Origin: Priapulus caudatus
Lineage: Eukaryota; Priapulida; Priapulimorpha; Priapulimorphida; Priapulidae
Direction: 5' to 3'
Length of the DNA stretch: 35,765 nucleotides
Assembly (NCBI RefSeq): GCF_000485595.1
Contig: NW_014578671.1
Coordinates: 27,154-62,918, forward strand
Shown here: positions 8,674 to 17,293 of the stretch, piece after piece
Numbering within the stretch: position 1 is the first letter of the stretch
Layout: each line of letters opens with the position of its first letter
Notes under the pieces: model-generated
What the model saw: only the letters and a program-made list of their open reading frames with translations
Databases searched by the model: none
Told to the model about the DNA's origin: nothing
Program-made: the position numbers and the translations under genes

Positions 8674-9921
8674 CAGCCTAAAAATTTCGAGAGCTTTTTT
8701 ACGAGAGCTCTTTTTTGATTTTGTATGAAAAAAGCGCTCTCGTAATTTTTTTTACGGGAGCTATTTTAGGCTTGGCCAGAGCTACTTTTTCATAGCATGA
8801 TTTTGTTAAAATTTTCATCATTTATAGATGCACTGACTTATCTAATGTCTCAGAAGCCAGAATTGGTGTTAATTATTCGTAAAGGTGTTCCCAAAACGAA
8901 AGTCAAGATTACTGCTTTGGCAAAGATTGAGGAAGTTCAACAATCATTTCATATATGCCATGGGCTTGACAAAATGCATCGAGGCCGGCTTTACATGTTG
9001 CCTGTATGCATGTTGGTACAGTTTATGACTTGCGACATCCCCTGCTTCTGGCAGCTGATTTGTCTCATCTCGCAATCGTTTTTTTTCGATTCAAATCCTC
9101 GTCCGCCAGCAAGGCCAGCCTTAGTCTGTGACAAAACATCAGAGACGGGTGAGAAACAGAAAATCTCATTATGTCTAGTCATTCAATAAAAAAACTTGCT
9201 GCATCCGAAAAGGCAAACGCCAATTTGCAAGCTACATTGCCGGGTGGCGAATTTTTGGTTGCCTCGGGGCCACTCCGGGCAAGCGGTGTTGTCGAGCACG
9301 GCACCGCAGTTCTTCGGATTTCGGCTGGAAAATACTGTGGACAGGCAGGACTACACTTCCAGAACGTATTTACGTTAGATAGCAATTAAAGAAGTTACGA
9401 AGGTTACTTTCGTTGTCTCCCCGGTTCCACGGTACCGCCAATTGCATAGAAGGTCTATCAATGCTGTCCGAATCGCAAGTTTACACGCGTGAGAATCTTT
9501 AAGTATATACAGCTTCACATTGCTTTCTAGTTATCTAACTGGAATAAGAAAACTAGTCTCCACTTTCTACGTTACTAGAAATAGTGACGACTTCAGCTTT
9601 AACAGCTTTTGATCTACTGTCGCGTGTCACGGTCGTCACTTGCGTCGTTGCCTCACTCCCCACGGTGGAAGGCCCTGCCGATATAAAACAATTATGTTAT
9701 TGCGATATAAATAACAGTTCGTAGAGATGGTGGCCCGGAGCAAAAACTTTGGTGGGCCTCCGGCGTTGGATACTATTTCGAACGCTGCGGCGGCACGCGG
9801 GACGGATTTTTTCTCGTATCTTTCCAAAATTTTCGCTCGTCGTAATTGTTGTTTACCAGAGCGCTTTGAAGCTTGTACGGGAGCGAAATCGCTTCGCCGC
9901 TCGCTTGTATTTTTTTCGCTG
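8674..9921. mobile_element. hAT-like DNA transposon insertion, 1248 bp
   Basis: The insert starts CAGC and ends GCTG, with imperfect terminal inverted repeats of about 20 bp (CAGCCTAAAAATTTCGAGAG against CAGCGAAAAAAATACAAGCG). It is flanked by the 8-bp duplication AACTGGTG. CAG...CTG ends with 8-bp duplications fit the hAT superfamily. Near the left end is a subterminal hairpin (8701-8716 with 8728-8743, 15 of 16 paired). The interior has only short open frames (for example 8797-9189 and 9171-9389, plus strand), none resembling a transposase, so it is non-autonomous or badly decayed. It lies between protease and RT of element A and is therefore younger than that element. Confidence 0.83.
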
Positions 9922-11007
9922 AACTGGTGTCATCTGGTCTGCCACCTCAGCAAGGTGGGGCCAATTTCTAGCTAAGGCATGATTTGGAATTTGACTACTC
10001 TGTGCAGGGATCTTTTCTCTAGAATACGTGGCTGGGAGAGGCACGCTGATTTCCTCTCGGAGCCCCTTAACTACCAACCCTCGCACCCTTTGACATGAAA
10101 CCACCTCTTCTGCCAACACCGTACCCACCTTGAGGTCTATGGTAGGACCACTTACGCCTAGCTTGGCCACGGTTGATGTGGCCACAAAGCAGGCGTCTGA
10201 CTGGTCGTCTAGCAAAGCATAAACAACAATAGAATGATCAGGTCTTTCGGCCTGATGCATAACCACTGGTACAATTAGACTGGTGTACACATTGTCAAAG
10301 TCAGATAGTTCCACCCGACGCGAGGTCACCGACGGTACGGTAGTCGTCGGGGTAGTGGGGTTCGCTGCAGAGTACTCATGAAGTAAAGTTGGGTGCCATT
10401 GGCGGCACACGTCACACTGTTTCTTGCGCTTACACTCTTGTTTCCTATGGCCCCGTCTGAAACAACCATAACAAAGTCCCTTTTCCCTCACAAGAACCAA
10501 ACGTTCAGCCAGAGTTAGGTTTTTAAACCCCGAACATCCGTCCAAGTAATGGATCGAACCGCAGCAAACACACTTCGGCGGGCCCGAGGTAGCAGCGGTA
10601 GCCTTGGCTGGTGGTGCGGCCACTGCAGCTGAGCTGGTCGCAAAGGTAGAAACGGTTTGCGGAGATTTCCCAAAAGACTTAACAACCTTGTTACCACCAG
10701 TGCTAGGCGTATGACTGCTGCGCGCACCAGCAGTTACGTCATTGGCGATCTTACTGTCAGCAGAGCGTTCTAGGAGCGGATTACACGCGATTCTGGCTTG
10801 TTTACGAATAAACTTGGACAGTTTCGCAAAACTAGGGTATTCGTTCTCGCCTTCCTTCCTAGTTTCTTCGTATAAGTGGCGATCTACTTCCACAACCCAA
10901 CGGTCTTGAATGGAGCGTGGCAGCTTCACAACCATCTTTTGCTGTTCTGACGAATCATCCAGGATACTCAACTGGCTCAATGTACCCATTGCCGTCTCAC
11001 ATTGCAC
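9853..11007 (-). CDS. BEL/Pao gag C-terminal part and aspartic protease (element A)
   Basis: Gag forms the particle and its Cys/His knuckles bind RNA; the protease matures the polyprotein. In the 384-residue frame there are three Cys/His clusters: around C146-C149, a canonical C179-x2-C182-x4-H187-x4-C192 knuckle, and C198-x2-C201-x3-H205. The protease active-site block is YALLDDQSD (LLDDQS, residues 265-270). A family-typical block (YSREKIPAQSSQIPNHALARNWPHL) is at residues 328-352. From residue 359 on, the frame runs into the hAT-like insertion, so the last 25 or so residues are foreign. The 5' end is also broken: the frame opens with GTG (no true ATG), most of gag's N-terminal region is missing, and a fragment of another repeat starts at 11026. 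No promoter or LTR is attached. Confidence 0.9.
   Translation of the reverse strand: MQCETAMGTLSQLSILDDSSEQQKMVVKLPRSIQDRWVVEVDRHLYEETRKEGENEYPSFAKLSKFIRKQARIACNPLLERSADSKIANDVTAGARSSHTPSTGGNKVVKSFGKSPQTVSTFATSSAAVAAPPAKATAATSGPPKCVCCGSIHYLDGCSGFKNLTLAERLVLVREKGLCYGCFRRGHRKQECKRKKQCDVCRQWHPTLLHEYSAANPTTPTTTVPSVTSRRVELSDFDNVYTSLIVPVVMHQAERPDHSIVVYALLDDQSDACFVATSTVAKLGVSGPTIDLKVGTVLAEEVVSCQRVRGLVVKGLREEISVPLPATYSREKIPAQSSQIPNHALARNWPHLAEVADQMTPVQRKKYKRAAKRFRSRTSFKALW
9922..9929. repeat. Target-site duplication, right copy (AACTGGTG)
   Basis: Exact partner of 8666-8673. It lies within the minus-strand gag-protease frame just after the ALARNWPHLAEVADQM block. Confidence 0.9.
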
Positions 11008-11025
11008 TTGAAGTTGGCAATGTTG

Positions 11026-11244
11026 TTAACGACAGAACAAGCACCGCAACCGATATCGACAAGGCACGCTGCATGCAAACTGTTTGCAAAGAAGAGCAAT
11101 GTCCAGCTGATCCCACCGACAAGCGCAGCCTTGAAGCAGCACGTCCGACGAGCAATATACCAGGGCGACATGTCTGGGGTCAGGCCCTGGTTCCTGACGA
11201 TCCCGACTGGGGTTGGATCGAGACCAGCAACATGTACGAACCTT
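11026..11244 (+). pseudogene. Second fragment of the repeat-family gene (C-terminal part)
   Basis: 219 bp match 6852-7066 in the same orientation. I count about seven substitutions and one 4-bp insertion (atgc at about 11073-11076). The decoded blocks are the same: SAALKQHVRRAIYQG in one frame and HVWGQALVPDDPDWGWIE in the next. The frame break between them is identical in both copies, so both derive from one already-defective source. The fragment begins exactly where the gag of element A is lost and ends where minisatellite-like sequence begins. No Cys-rich tail or 3' region is present. Confidence 0.88.
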
Positions 11245-11257
11245 ACGAACCAGGGCT

Positions 11258-11436
11258 CCTTGGCTCTCCGAGTGCTCCTATAGGCAAGGTAGGTCTCCTT
11301 GGTTCTCCTGAGTGCTCCTATAGGCAAGGCAGGTCTCATTGGTTCTCCTGAGTGCTCCTATAGGCAAGGCAGGGCTCCTGGGTTCTCTTGAGGGCTCCTG
11401 GGTTCTCTTGAGGGCTCCTGGGTTCTCCTAGGGGCT
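11258..11436. repeat. Minisatellite of 40-bp then 20-bp units
   Basis: Three 39-40-bp units (11258-11296, 11297-11336, 11337-11376) are followed by three 20-bp units (11377-11396, 11397-11416, 11417-11436). The 20-bp unit matches the first half of the 40-bp unit (about cctgggttctcttgagggct), so the 40-mer looks like a composite that later contracted or expanded by halves. Confidence 0.88.
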
Positions 11437-11897
11437 GCTGCCCCGGCGTTCTGATTTCTACGGCTTTTCGGCCGCCTTATATACTCCCTGGTTGCTCCCT
11501 GGTCACGTGCTTTTTCCCCTTTCCCCTGGTACTAAGCAGGGGTATTCCAGCTGGCATCGTTTGTTTACTGGTTTATACCGGTCTGTTCTGCCAGGTACCG
11601 GCCGTTTGTTTACACGCCGTGCCGCATTTAGGCCGATTACGTCAGCTGCCTGGCCGAGTAATTTTCCATTCGTATTCTATTCTAATTATTGTTTTACTTA
11701 TTTTCTCGTCATCCTTTTAACCTGTATTTTATTTTAGCTTGACCTTTCCTTTATTTGATTTTGCACATCGATCTTTTAAGTGGAATTTGGGTGTCACCTG
11801 GTCTTCCGATCCAAGTTTTTAGTTATTCCAAAATGGCCACGCCCTGTTGTGTGTTGTGGTTTGAAATAGAGTCTTTGGTGTAACCGAAATCTCTACA
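11437..11897 (+). other. LTR-like or promoter-like region of uncertain origin
   Basis: No gene. A TATATA string near 11478 and a closing segment (gaaatagagtctttggtgt, then ctctaca at 11891-11897) resemble the R-U5 end of an LTR on the plus strand. It does not match the 3' LTR of element B at 17294-17551, although it joins directly to the short block that does match (11898-11964). It may be a remnant LTR of another family, a recombinant LTR, or unrelated. Read on the minus strand it would begin TGTAGAG, so an LTR of element A cannot be excluded. Confidence 0.35.
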
Positions 11898-11964
11898 ATA
11901 CATTGTAAGTGTTGTCTCTTGGTTCTCGCCTAATTTCTTATAATTTGGATCTTTGTTATATAAC
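11898..11964 (+). repeat. 5' LTR remnant of element B
   Basis: 67 bp match 17552-17613 in the 3' LTR. Both contain aagtgttgtctcttggttct and end in gttatataac, with a gap of about 5 bp before that end. Upstream of 11898 the two LTRs share nothing, so the 5' copy is truncated or was replaced. The LTR presumably continues a little past 11964, but the N gap hides the partner. Confidence 0.75.
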
Positions 11965-12009
11965 GTTGGATATAGTGAACATTACATGACATGAGCGACG
12001 TAATATTTA

Positions 12010-13164
12010 GTGTGTGTTGATGACTGTGTGGATAAAGTGACAGATGACCCGCAGGTAAAGCTTATACGGCTTCTCCAGTACACAACCGGTGCGACGGAAA
12101 AGGTAATCGCGAGATGTGCCAAACTGGACGCAGCGGAGGGCTATGCCCAAGCGAGAGCTTTACTGCACACACGTTTTGGCGATGAACATTTGGTGTCTGA
12201 AGCAGTCATCAAGGCGGTTAGGCTCGGTGACGCAGTAAAAAACTCCGCTCAGCTTCAACGATTGGCCTATGATTTTGCAGACTGCCACATTACTCTAGAG
12301 CAGATGGGGATACTACATGAAGTCGACTCGCAGAGCTGCATGAAGGAGATAGTAGAACGTTTGCAGCCTTACATCAAGTTTAGATGGAGAAGTAAGGCTA
12401 TGGAAATTAAAAGACAACAAGGCAGGTACCCTAGATTTGAACATCTAGTGGAATTCATTAGTGAGGAGGCAACAATAGCTAATGACCCTGTCTATGGACA
12501 TGAAGAGTTCAAGCCATCGGGCAAGGGTGGGCAAGAGAATGCCGCTAATAGTAGGGTGAAGAATCAAGCAGTCACCTTTGCCACGAGCAGCGGCTATAAA
12601 AGACCTCCTTGCATTTGTTGTGGTGGGGATCATCGGCTCATTTTCTGCAATGCCTTCAAAGGATTAGAACTGGAGAAGCGTCAGAGCATTGTAAAATCGC
12701 ATAAGCTTTGCGAAGTATGTTTGATAGGTGGTCATTTCAAAAGGGAGTGTACGTGTCCGTATAGATGCAGCAGGTGCTTTAAGATGCATTCATGGTTGTT
12801 GCACTCTGACAAGGTGAATGGTGATATGAATGGTAATGATTGGAAGAGCGGTGATGTGGTTTCCAATCGTGATGTAAGAGGTGGCTATCTAGTATCAAAT
12901 GCCAGTATATCAAGAGACACCATCATGCCTATTTTGCGAGTTTGCGTGAATGAGTCGAGTATTACATACGCTTTGCTTGACACAGCATCGAGTCATACGT
13001 TTTGCACTAAACGCCTAGTGAACCGTCTCGAGATCCGACGCGAGATTGAGAAAATCACGTTGGATACGCTAAATAGCTCCGTGAGTCGAGAATCACAGAT
13101 GGTGAACATGAAATTGAGTAACAATGGTGAGACCCTACCATTGTACAATATGTGTGTTGGATGA
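12010..13164 (+). CDS. BEL/Pao gag and start of aspartic protease (element B)
   Basis: A 384-residue frame, open from a GTG with no true ATG. It starts in mid-gag (VDDPQVKLIRLLQYTTGATE-like helices at residues 11-30), so the N-terminal region is absent. Zinc knuckles: a Cys cluster at C201-C204, the canonical C234-x2-C237-x4-H242-x4-C247, and a third cluster around C253-C256. The protease active site is YALLDTASS with D324. The frame ends after residue 384 through a frameshift near 13150, and protease continues in the frame of 13124-13456. Role as in element A: particle formation, RNA binding, polyprotein cleavage. The LTR remnant is about 45 bp upstream. Confidence 0.9.
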   Translation: MCVDDCVDKVTDDPQVKLIRLLQYTTGATEKVIARCAKLDAAEGYAQARALLHTRFGDEHLVSEAVIKAVRLGDAVKNSAQLQRLAYDFADCHITLEQMGILHEVDSQSCMKEIVERLQPYIKFRWRSKAMEIKRQQGRYPRFEHLVEFISEEATIANDPVYGHEEFKPSGKGGQENAANSRVKNQAVTFATSSGYKRPPCICCGGDHRLIFCNAFKGLELEKRQSIVKSHKLCEVCLIGGHFKRECTCPYRCSRCFKMHSWLLHSDKVNGDMNGNDWKSGDVVSNRDVRGGYLVSNASISRDTIMPILRVCVNESSITYALLDTASSHTFCTKRLVNRLEIRREIEKITLDTLNSSVSRESQMVNMKLSNNGETLPLYNMCVG

Positions 13165-13456
13165 TATTCCGATTACGAACGCATATATTTACATTCAGGC
13201 ATACCCCCACTTGAAGGATCTGGACATCGCATCTATTGATATGGGTGAAAATCAGACTGTAGATATTCTGATTGGGCAAGATTACGCTGAAGCTTTGATT
13301 CCCCTGCAGGTGCGTAAAGGGAAACGAGGGAGCCCTGTGCCACGCGCACATTGTTTGGTTGGAGCCTCAACGGTAAGACCGAACGTTATCAGAGCCCTGT
13401 TAGCACAAGAGTGGCGTCCAACTTCATCACAACAAAGCGCAGAATGGCATCTCTAG
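13150..13456 (+). pseudogene. BEL/Pao protease C-terminal part and linker (element B)
   Basis: This continues the protease after the frameshift near 13150. YPHLKDLDIASIDMGE is followed by VDILIGQDYAEALIPL, the family block that marks the end of the protease region. A second frameshift near 13345 moves the following linker (a TLFGWSLNG-like block) to another frame, so the end of this open stretch is not real protein. Confidence 0.75.
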
Positions 13457-13465
13457 AACGAGGGT

Positions 13466-13678
13466 ATGGCTGACGAAGTTTCTATGTCACAAGAGGATAG
13501 CAGAGTCTTGGATCTGTGGAATCATGAAGCGAAGATTATTGAAGGTCACTATGAGTTACTGATTCCATGGAAGGATGCGAATGCATTCATGCCAAATAAC
13601 GTTAGCCTTGCAAACGCTAGCTTGATATCCCTCTGCAGGAACCTGCAAAAGAAGGGTTTCATGGAGAGATGACACCGA
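13466..13678 (+). pseudogene. BEL/Pao pre-RT region (element B)
   Basis: A 68-residue open piece with SQEDSRVLDLWNHEAK and GHYELLIPWKDANAFMPNN blocks, the segment that precedes RT in BEL/Pao pol. It is broken from the preceding and following pieces by frameshifts. Element A has the matching segment at about 8250-8400 on the minus strand. Confidence 0.75.
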
Positions 13679-14326
13679 GTTAAGCAAACTGCTTGCAGCG
13701 GGCTATGCCGAGAAGGTTCATCAACGTGAAGTCTCCCAGCCGGGTAAGAAGATATTGTATCTTCCACATCACGGTGTCATCACAGATAAAAAAAAAAACT
13801 GGCAAACTCAGGGTAGTATTCGACTGTGCAGCCAAGTATGATGGGGAGTAGTTAAATGATAAATGTTTACAAGGACCTGATCTAAACAACAAATTACTAT
13901 ATATCATTCTTAGATTTCGACAGCACGCGTATGCAATCATGGCCGACATAGAAGCTATGTATCATCAAGTCGATATCCCAGCATATGGTAGAGATGCTAC
14001 GGTTCTTGTGGCGTGATGGTGCGGGAGACGTGATCCATTATCGCATGACCTCACACGTATTTGGGGGGGTATGGTGCGCCAGCAGTTCGACATATGCTTT
14101 GCGACGCACGGTAAAGGACCATGGAGATGTCGACCCTGCGATAAGTGACATAGTAACTAGATCGTTCTACGTCGACGACTGCCTCAAGTCAGTCGAAACG
14201 AAAGCTGAAGCCCAAATAATTATAAGAGGAACACGAGACCTGCTACAGAAGGGCGGATTTAGATTAACGAAGTTCGTGGTCACTGGTGAACAGTCGAGAC
14301 CTTCTCGCGAGCATACCGGTGAGTGA
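13679..14326 (+). pseudogene. BEL/Pao reverse transcriptase, N-terminal and palm part (element B)
   Basis: RT copies the element RNA into DNA. Across changing frames one can read GYAEKVHQ-like sequence, LPHHGVI, VVFDCAA near 13820, MADIEAMYHQVDIP at about 13938-13979, and the catalytic FYVDD at 14165-14179. Lesions include an A-run of 11 near 13789-13799, a TAG and a TGA around 13850-13860, and a frame change near 13985. The open stretch 13985-14326 carries the YVDD core. RT then continues, overlapping, in the frame starting at 14286. Confidence 0.85.
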
Positions 14327-15464
14327 TCGAGCAAATGAAGTGAAAGACTTGTGCCCTAGTGCAGAGAGTAAAGCGTTAGGGATTAAGTGGAACATTGAGA
14401 CCGATGAGTTTGTTTTTGAAGTGAAGGAAAATCAAGGCGGCGTGGTGACGAGACGCCGCATGTTAAGCCTGATTTCGTCGGTGTTTGACCCTCTGGGCCT
14501 GATTAGTCCTATGGTGATAACAGGGAAAATCCTCTTCCATGAAGCCACGAGACTGAAGCTATCGTGGGATGATGAAGTGCCCATAGATCTCGGTAGGAAA
14601 TGGGAAATATGGCTGGGAACACTACTAGACCTGAGACTTATAAGCGTAGCAAGATGTATCAAACCGACCGAATCACGTGACGCGGTATGTGAACTACATC
14701 ACTTCAGTGACGCCAGTGAGAAAGCGTACGGATGTTGTACTTATATGAGGTGTATAAGTAAGCAAGGCAGAATACACACAGCCTTAGTAATGAGCAAAGG
14801 CAGGGTAGTACCGATAAAACAACTTACGATCCCACGCTTGGAGCTGCAAGCTGCAGTGTTATCAGCGAATGTGGACTGTCTATTGAGGCGTGAGTTGGAG
14901 CTCTGCATAACCAAGTCATATTTTTGGACTGACAGTGAACTGGTTTTTAAATACATTAAGGATGAAGCGCGGAGGTTCCAAGTATTTGTAGGCAAAAGAA
15001 TCAGTACAATCCGACAGCTGACAGAACCTGATCAATGCTATTATATTGCGAGTGAAGATAATCCGGCTGATGTAATAACAGGAGGGGAAGCAGCTCGGCG
15101 ACTGGACACCAGAAAGTGGTTTGAAGGCGTTAGCATGTTAAAAACGTATAAAGCTGAGTGGAATATGCAACGGATAGACGGTGAAGTATCATCACATGAT
15201 CCAGAGGTAAAGCATGAAGCAAAAAACGAAAGAGGCCAGTCGTTTGCCTCAAGAGTCTGTGAGAAAATGATAAACCTCGCGGCTACCCCGAGTATGAGGG
15301 AAAGCTCGCTAGATAGGCTCATGCATCATTACTCTAGCTGGTATAGCCTTAAGAGGGCTCTGTGTTGGTGGATCAGGATAAAGGATAAGCTAAAGAGCAA
15401 AGGTCAAGCTAAATTCGGAGATGCGTATGCGTTGATGAAATGGGTTCAGCAGAGCGAATTATAG
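14286..15464 (+). CDS. BEL/Pao RT connection and RNase H (element B)
   Basis: 392 open codons. The RT connection block SSVFDPLGLISPMVI is at residues 64-78. RNase H follows with all four acidic positions visible: D142 (FSDAS), E186 (PRLEL), D216 (TDSELV) and D262 (NPAD). This is the best-preserved enzymatic segment of either element. The first 20 or so residues overlap the preceding RT frame at a frameshift. Beyond residue 280 comes the normal linker to integrase, and the frame ends at 15464 just before the zinc-binding part of integrase. Confidence 0.9.
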   Translation: MNSRDLLASIPVSDRANEVKDLCPSAESKALGIKWNIETDEFVFEVKENQGGVVTRRRMLSLISSVFDPLGLISPMVITGKILFHEATRLKLSWDDEVPIDLGRKWEIWLGTLLDLRLISVARCIKPTESRDAVCELHHFSDASEKAYGCCTYMRCISKQGRIHTALVMSKGRVVPIKQLTIPRLELQAAVLSANVDCLLRRELELCITKSYFWTDSELVFKYIKDEARRFQVFVGKRISTIRQLTEPDQCYYIASEDNPADVITGGEAARRLDTRKWFEGVSMLKTYKAEWNMQRIDGEVSSHDPEVKHEAKNERGQSFASRVCEKMINLAATPSMRESSLDRLMHHYSSWYSLKRALCWWIRIKDKLKSKGQAKFGDAYALMKWVQQSEL

Positions 15465-15716
15465 TGAAGCACGTGCAGATGCAACGCTACGAGAAGGAAT
15501 GAACTCAAATCACGAGAGATGATACACTGAACAGGTCGAGTTCGCTGAGGAAGCTAACGCCTGTGCTGAGTTTGGACGGGCTGCTTCGTGTAGGTGGGAG
15601 GCTCAAACATGCAGGCATAGATATATAATGTAAGCACCCATGTACAATTTCTTACGATCACCAATTAGCAATGCTTATCGTGAAGGATATACATGATATA
15701 GCTCACCTAGGTACAG
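15465..15716 (+). pseudogene. Integrase N-terminal zinc-binding region, broken (element B)
   Basis: The blocks SLDGLLRVGGRLKHAG (about 15570-15617) and DHQLAMLIVKDIHDIAHLG (about 15658-15711) are the start of BEL/Pao integrase, with the His pair of the HHCC site near the end. A TAA near 15629 and at least one upstream frame change disrupt it. The MITE at 15717 cuts it from the rest of integrase. Confidence 0.75.
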
Positions 15717-16189
15717 CAGGGCCGTAGTGGCCGCCACGGCAGCACGGTACTGCCGTGGCACTATTTTGAAAAAAAAAATCCTGGAATGTGTATTTAATAT
15801 GACAATGTGCCTATTCAAATTCAAACTTCAAAACATACATATGTACATAGTGAAAGTATAAATGCAGATTGAAAATAGGCTTACTTTTCATAATTATGTA
15901 CTGATAGTATATACAATTTTGTAAATAATATTTTATTAGTTATCATACTCATAATATATATTTTAGATACTTTAATCAAAACATCAGCTTTAGCTACATT
16001 CCTCTTTGAAATTTACAAATTTACCTTTTATAATGATCAGAATTGGTTGCTTTCAACATAGGCTGAAAATGCAGGAAATGCCATTCCCAGGCTCTACATT
16101 TCAAAATTTTTTTGGGGGAGTACCACCAGACCCCCCGCATTGGCTACATATTTATGCAGTGGCACTTTTGGGAGGCCACTACGGCCCTG
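15717..16189. mobile_element. 473-bp MITE with perfect 16-bp TIRs (hAT-like)
   Basis: The left end CAGGGCCGTAGTGGCC (15717-15732) and the right end GGCCACTACGGCCCTG (16174-16189) are perfect inverted repeats. The flanks carry TACAG at 15712-15716 and 16190-16194, a 5-bp target duplication (6 bp if the last G is counted as target). A subterminal hairpin with 10-bp arms (gccacggcag with ctgccgtggc) follows the left TIR. Near the right end a run of T and G followed by a CCCCC-rich block is reminiscent of hAT-type ends in marine invertebrates. No transposase is encoded. Removing one duplication copy plus the element would leave the integrase frame uninterrupted at this point, so the insertion postdates element B. 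Confidence 0.88.
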
Positions 16190-17201
16190 TACAGAGTGGG
16201 TACTGGGGAATGTGAGAGCTAAGTTTTGGATCACAAAGGCGAGATCAGTCATCAAGAAAGTGTCCAGGACGTGTTTGACATGCCGAAGTCTTTATGCATC
16301 GCCTTGTCAGCAGAAGATGGCTGATTTACCTCCTGAGAGGCTAGAACATAGCAAGCCACCGTTTACTTACATAGGATTAGATTGTTTTGGACTTTTCTAC
16401 GTGAAGCTGGGCAGATCAGAGGTAAAGAGATATGGATGTGTGTTCACATGCCTCACCACACGTGCCGTGCACATAGAGAAGTTAAACATCTTGGAAACTG
16501 ACGCGTTCCTTAACGGATTTAGAAGGTTCATGTCGAGAAGAGGTCAACCTGAAAAGGTTTGGTCTGACAACGGGACGAACTTTACTGGCGGTCAAGCTGA
16601 GCTTTCAAGAAGCATGAGCCAACTAAATAAGGACATGATTTACTCGCACTGTGCGAGAAAGGATATCGTGTGGGTTTTTAATCCTCCACATGCATCGCAT
16701 ATGGGTGGCATTTGGGAACGTATGATTCGTTCCATCAGGAAGGTGCTCAATGCCTTGCTGCGCGGGAATCACAGACTGACGGACGAAGTGCTGGAGACGC
16801 TATTCTGCGAAGTAGAAAACATTATCAACAGTCGGCCTATCACCAAGAGCAGCGATGATGTAAGTGATTCGAGAGCGCTTACGCCTAACCATCTTTTATT
16901 GCTACGAGATGGCGCTACGTTACTCCCCGGCAAGTTCGGATCCAGCGGCATGTATCCTAGGCGTTGGCGTCACGTACAGCATCTCGCGGATCAGTTCTGG
17001 CGCAAGTGGGTGAAAGAATACCTGCCAGAGCTGCAGCGTAGAAGCAAGTGGATTGTGCAAAGCAGGAACATCAAGATAGGTGATTTATTGCTGGTGGTGA
17101 ACGAAAACACCCCAAGAGGACTATGGCCGCTTGGCCTCGTGATAGAAGTGAATAAGGGCAGAGACGGTCTCGTCAGATCAGCCAAAGTGAGAACCAAGTA
17201 A
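16190..17201 (+). CDS. BEL/Pao integrase, zinc-site half, core and C-terminal domain (element B)
   Basis: The open frame runs from 16140, but its first 16-17 residues are MITE sequence. By that numbering the Cys pair of the zinc site is C45-x2-C48. The DDE triad is D81 (GLDCFG), D143 (SDNGTNF) and E193 (GGIWERMI). The C-terminal domain (RRWRHVQHLADQFWRKWVKEY, then GDLLLVVNENTPRGLWPLG) matches the DUF5641-type end of BEL/Pao integrases. TAA at 17199-17201 ends the frame, yet family-like sequence (SDAYRLPDLND) continues in frame behind it, so the stop may be a mutation. The core is otherwise undamaged, in contrast to element A. Confidence 0.9.
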
Positions 17202-17282
17202 AGCGACGCGTATCGTCTGCCCGATCTCAACGATCGTGCTATTAGAGGGCTCTTCCTAAGTTTACTTTGTTGAACGTAGTTC

Positions 17283-17293
17283 AAGGTGGGGAG
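17283..17293 (+). promoter_or_regulatory. Polypurine tract before the 3' LTR
   Basis: The purine-rich run aaggtggggag ends directly before TGTTATT, which fits the priming site for plus-strand DNA synthesis and the TG start of an LTR. Assigned from position and composition. Confidence 0.65.

Larger units (their letters stand above)
2049..11025 (-). mobile_element. Degenerate BEL/Pao-type LTR retrotransposon (element A), twice interrupted
   Basis: Read on the minus strand, the pieces follow BEL/Pao order: gag zinc knuckles and protease (11025 to 9922), protease-RT linker and start of RT (8673 to about 7975), rest of RT (4208 to about 3595), RNase H (3567 to 3184) and integrase (about 2985 to 2049). 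Two foreign blocks split it: an hAT-like element at 8674-9921 and a truncated repeat gene at about 4209-7975. Neither LTR is recognisable. The N-terminal part of gag and the C-terminal part of integrase are missing, so the copy is dead at both ends. It lies head-to-head with element B. Confidence 0.9.

Noticed and set aside
11898-12010. Primer-binding site of element B
   Set aside because: No convincing match to a tRNA 3' end starting TGG was seen after the LTR remnant.
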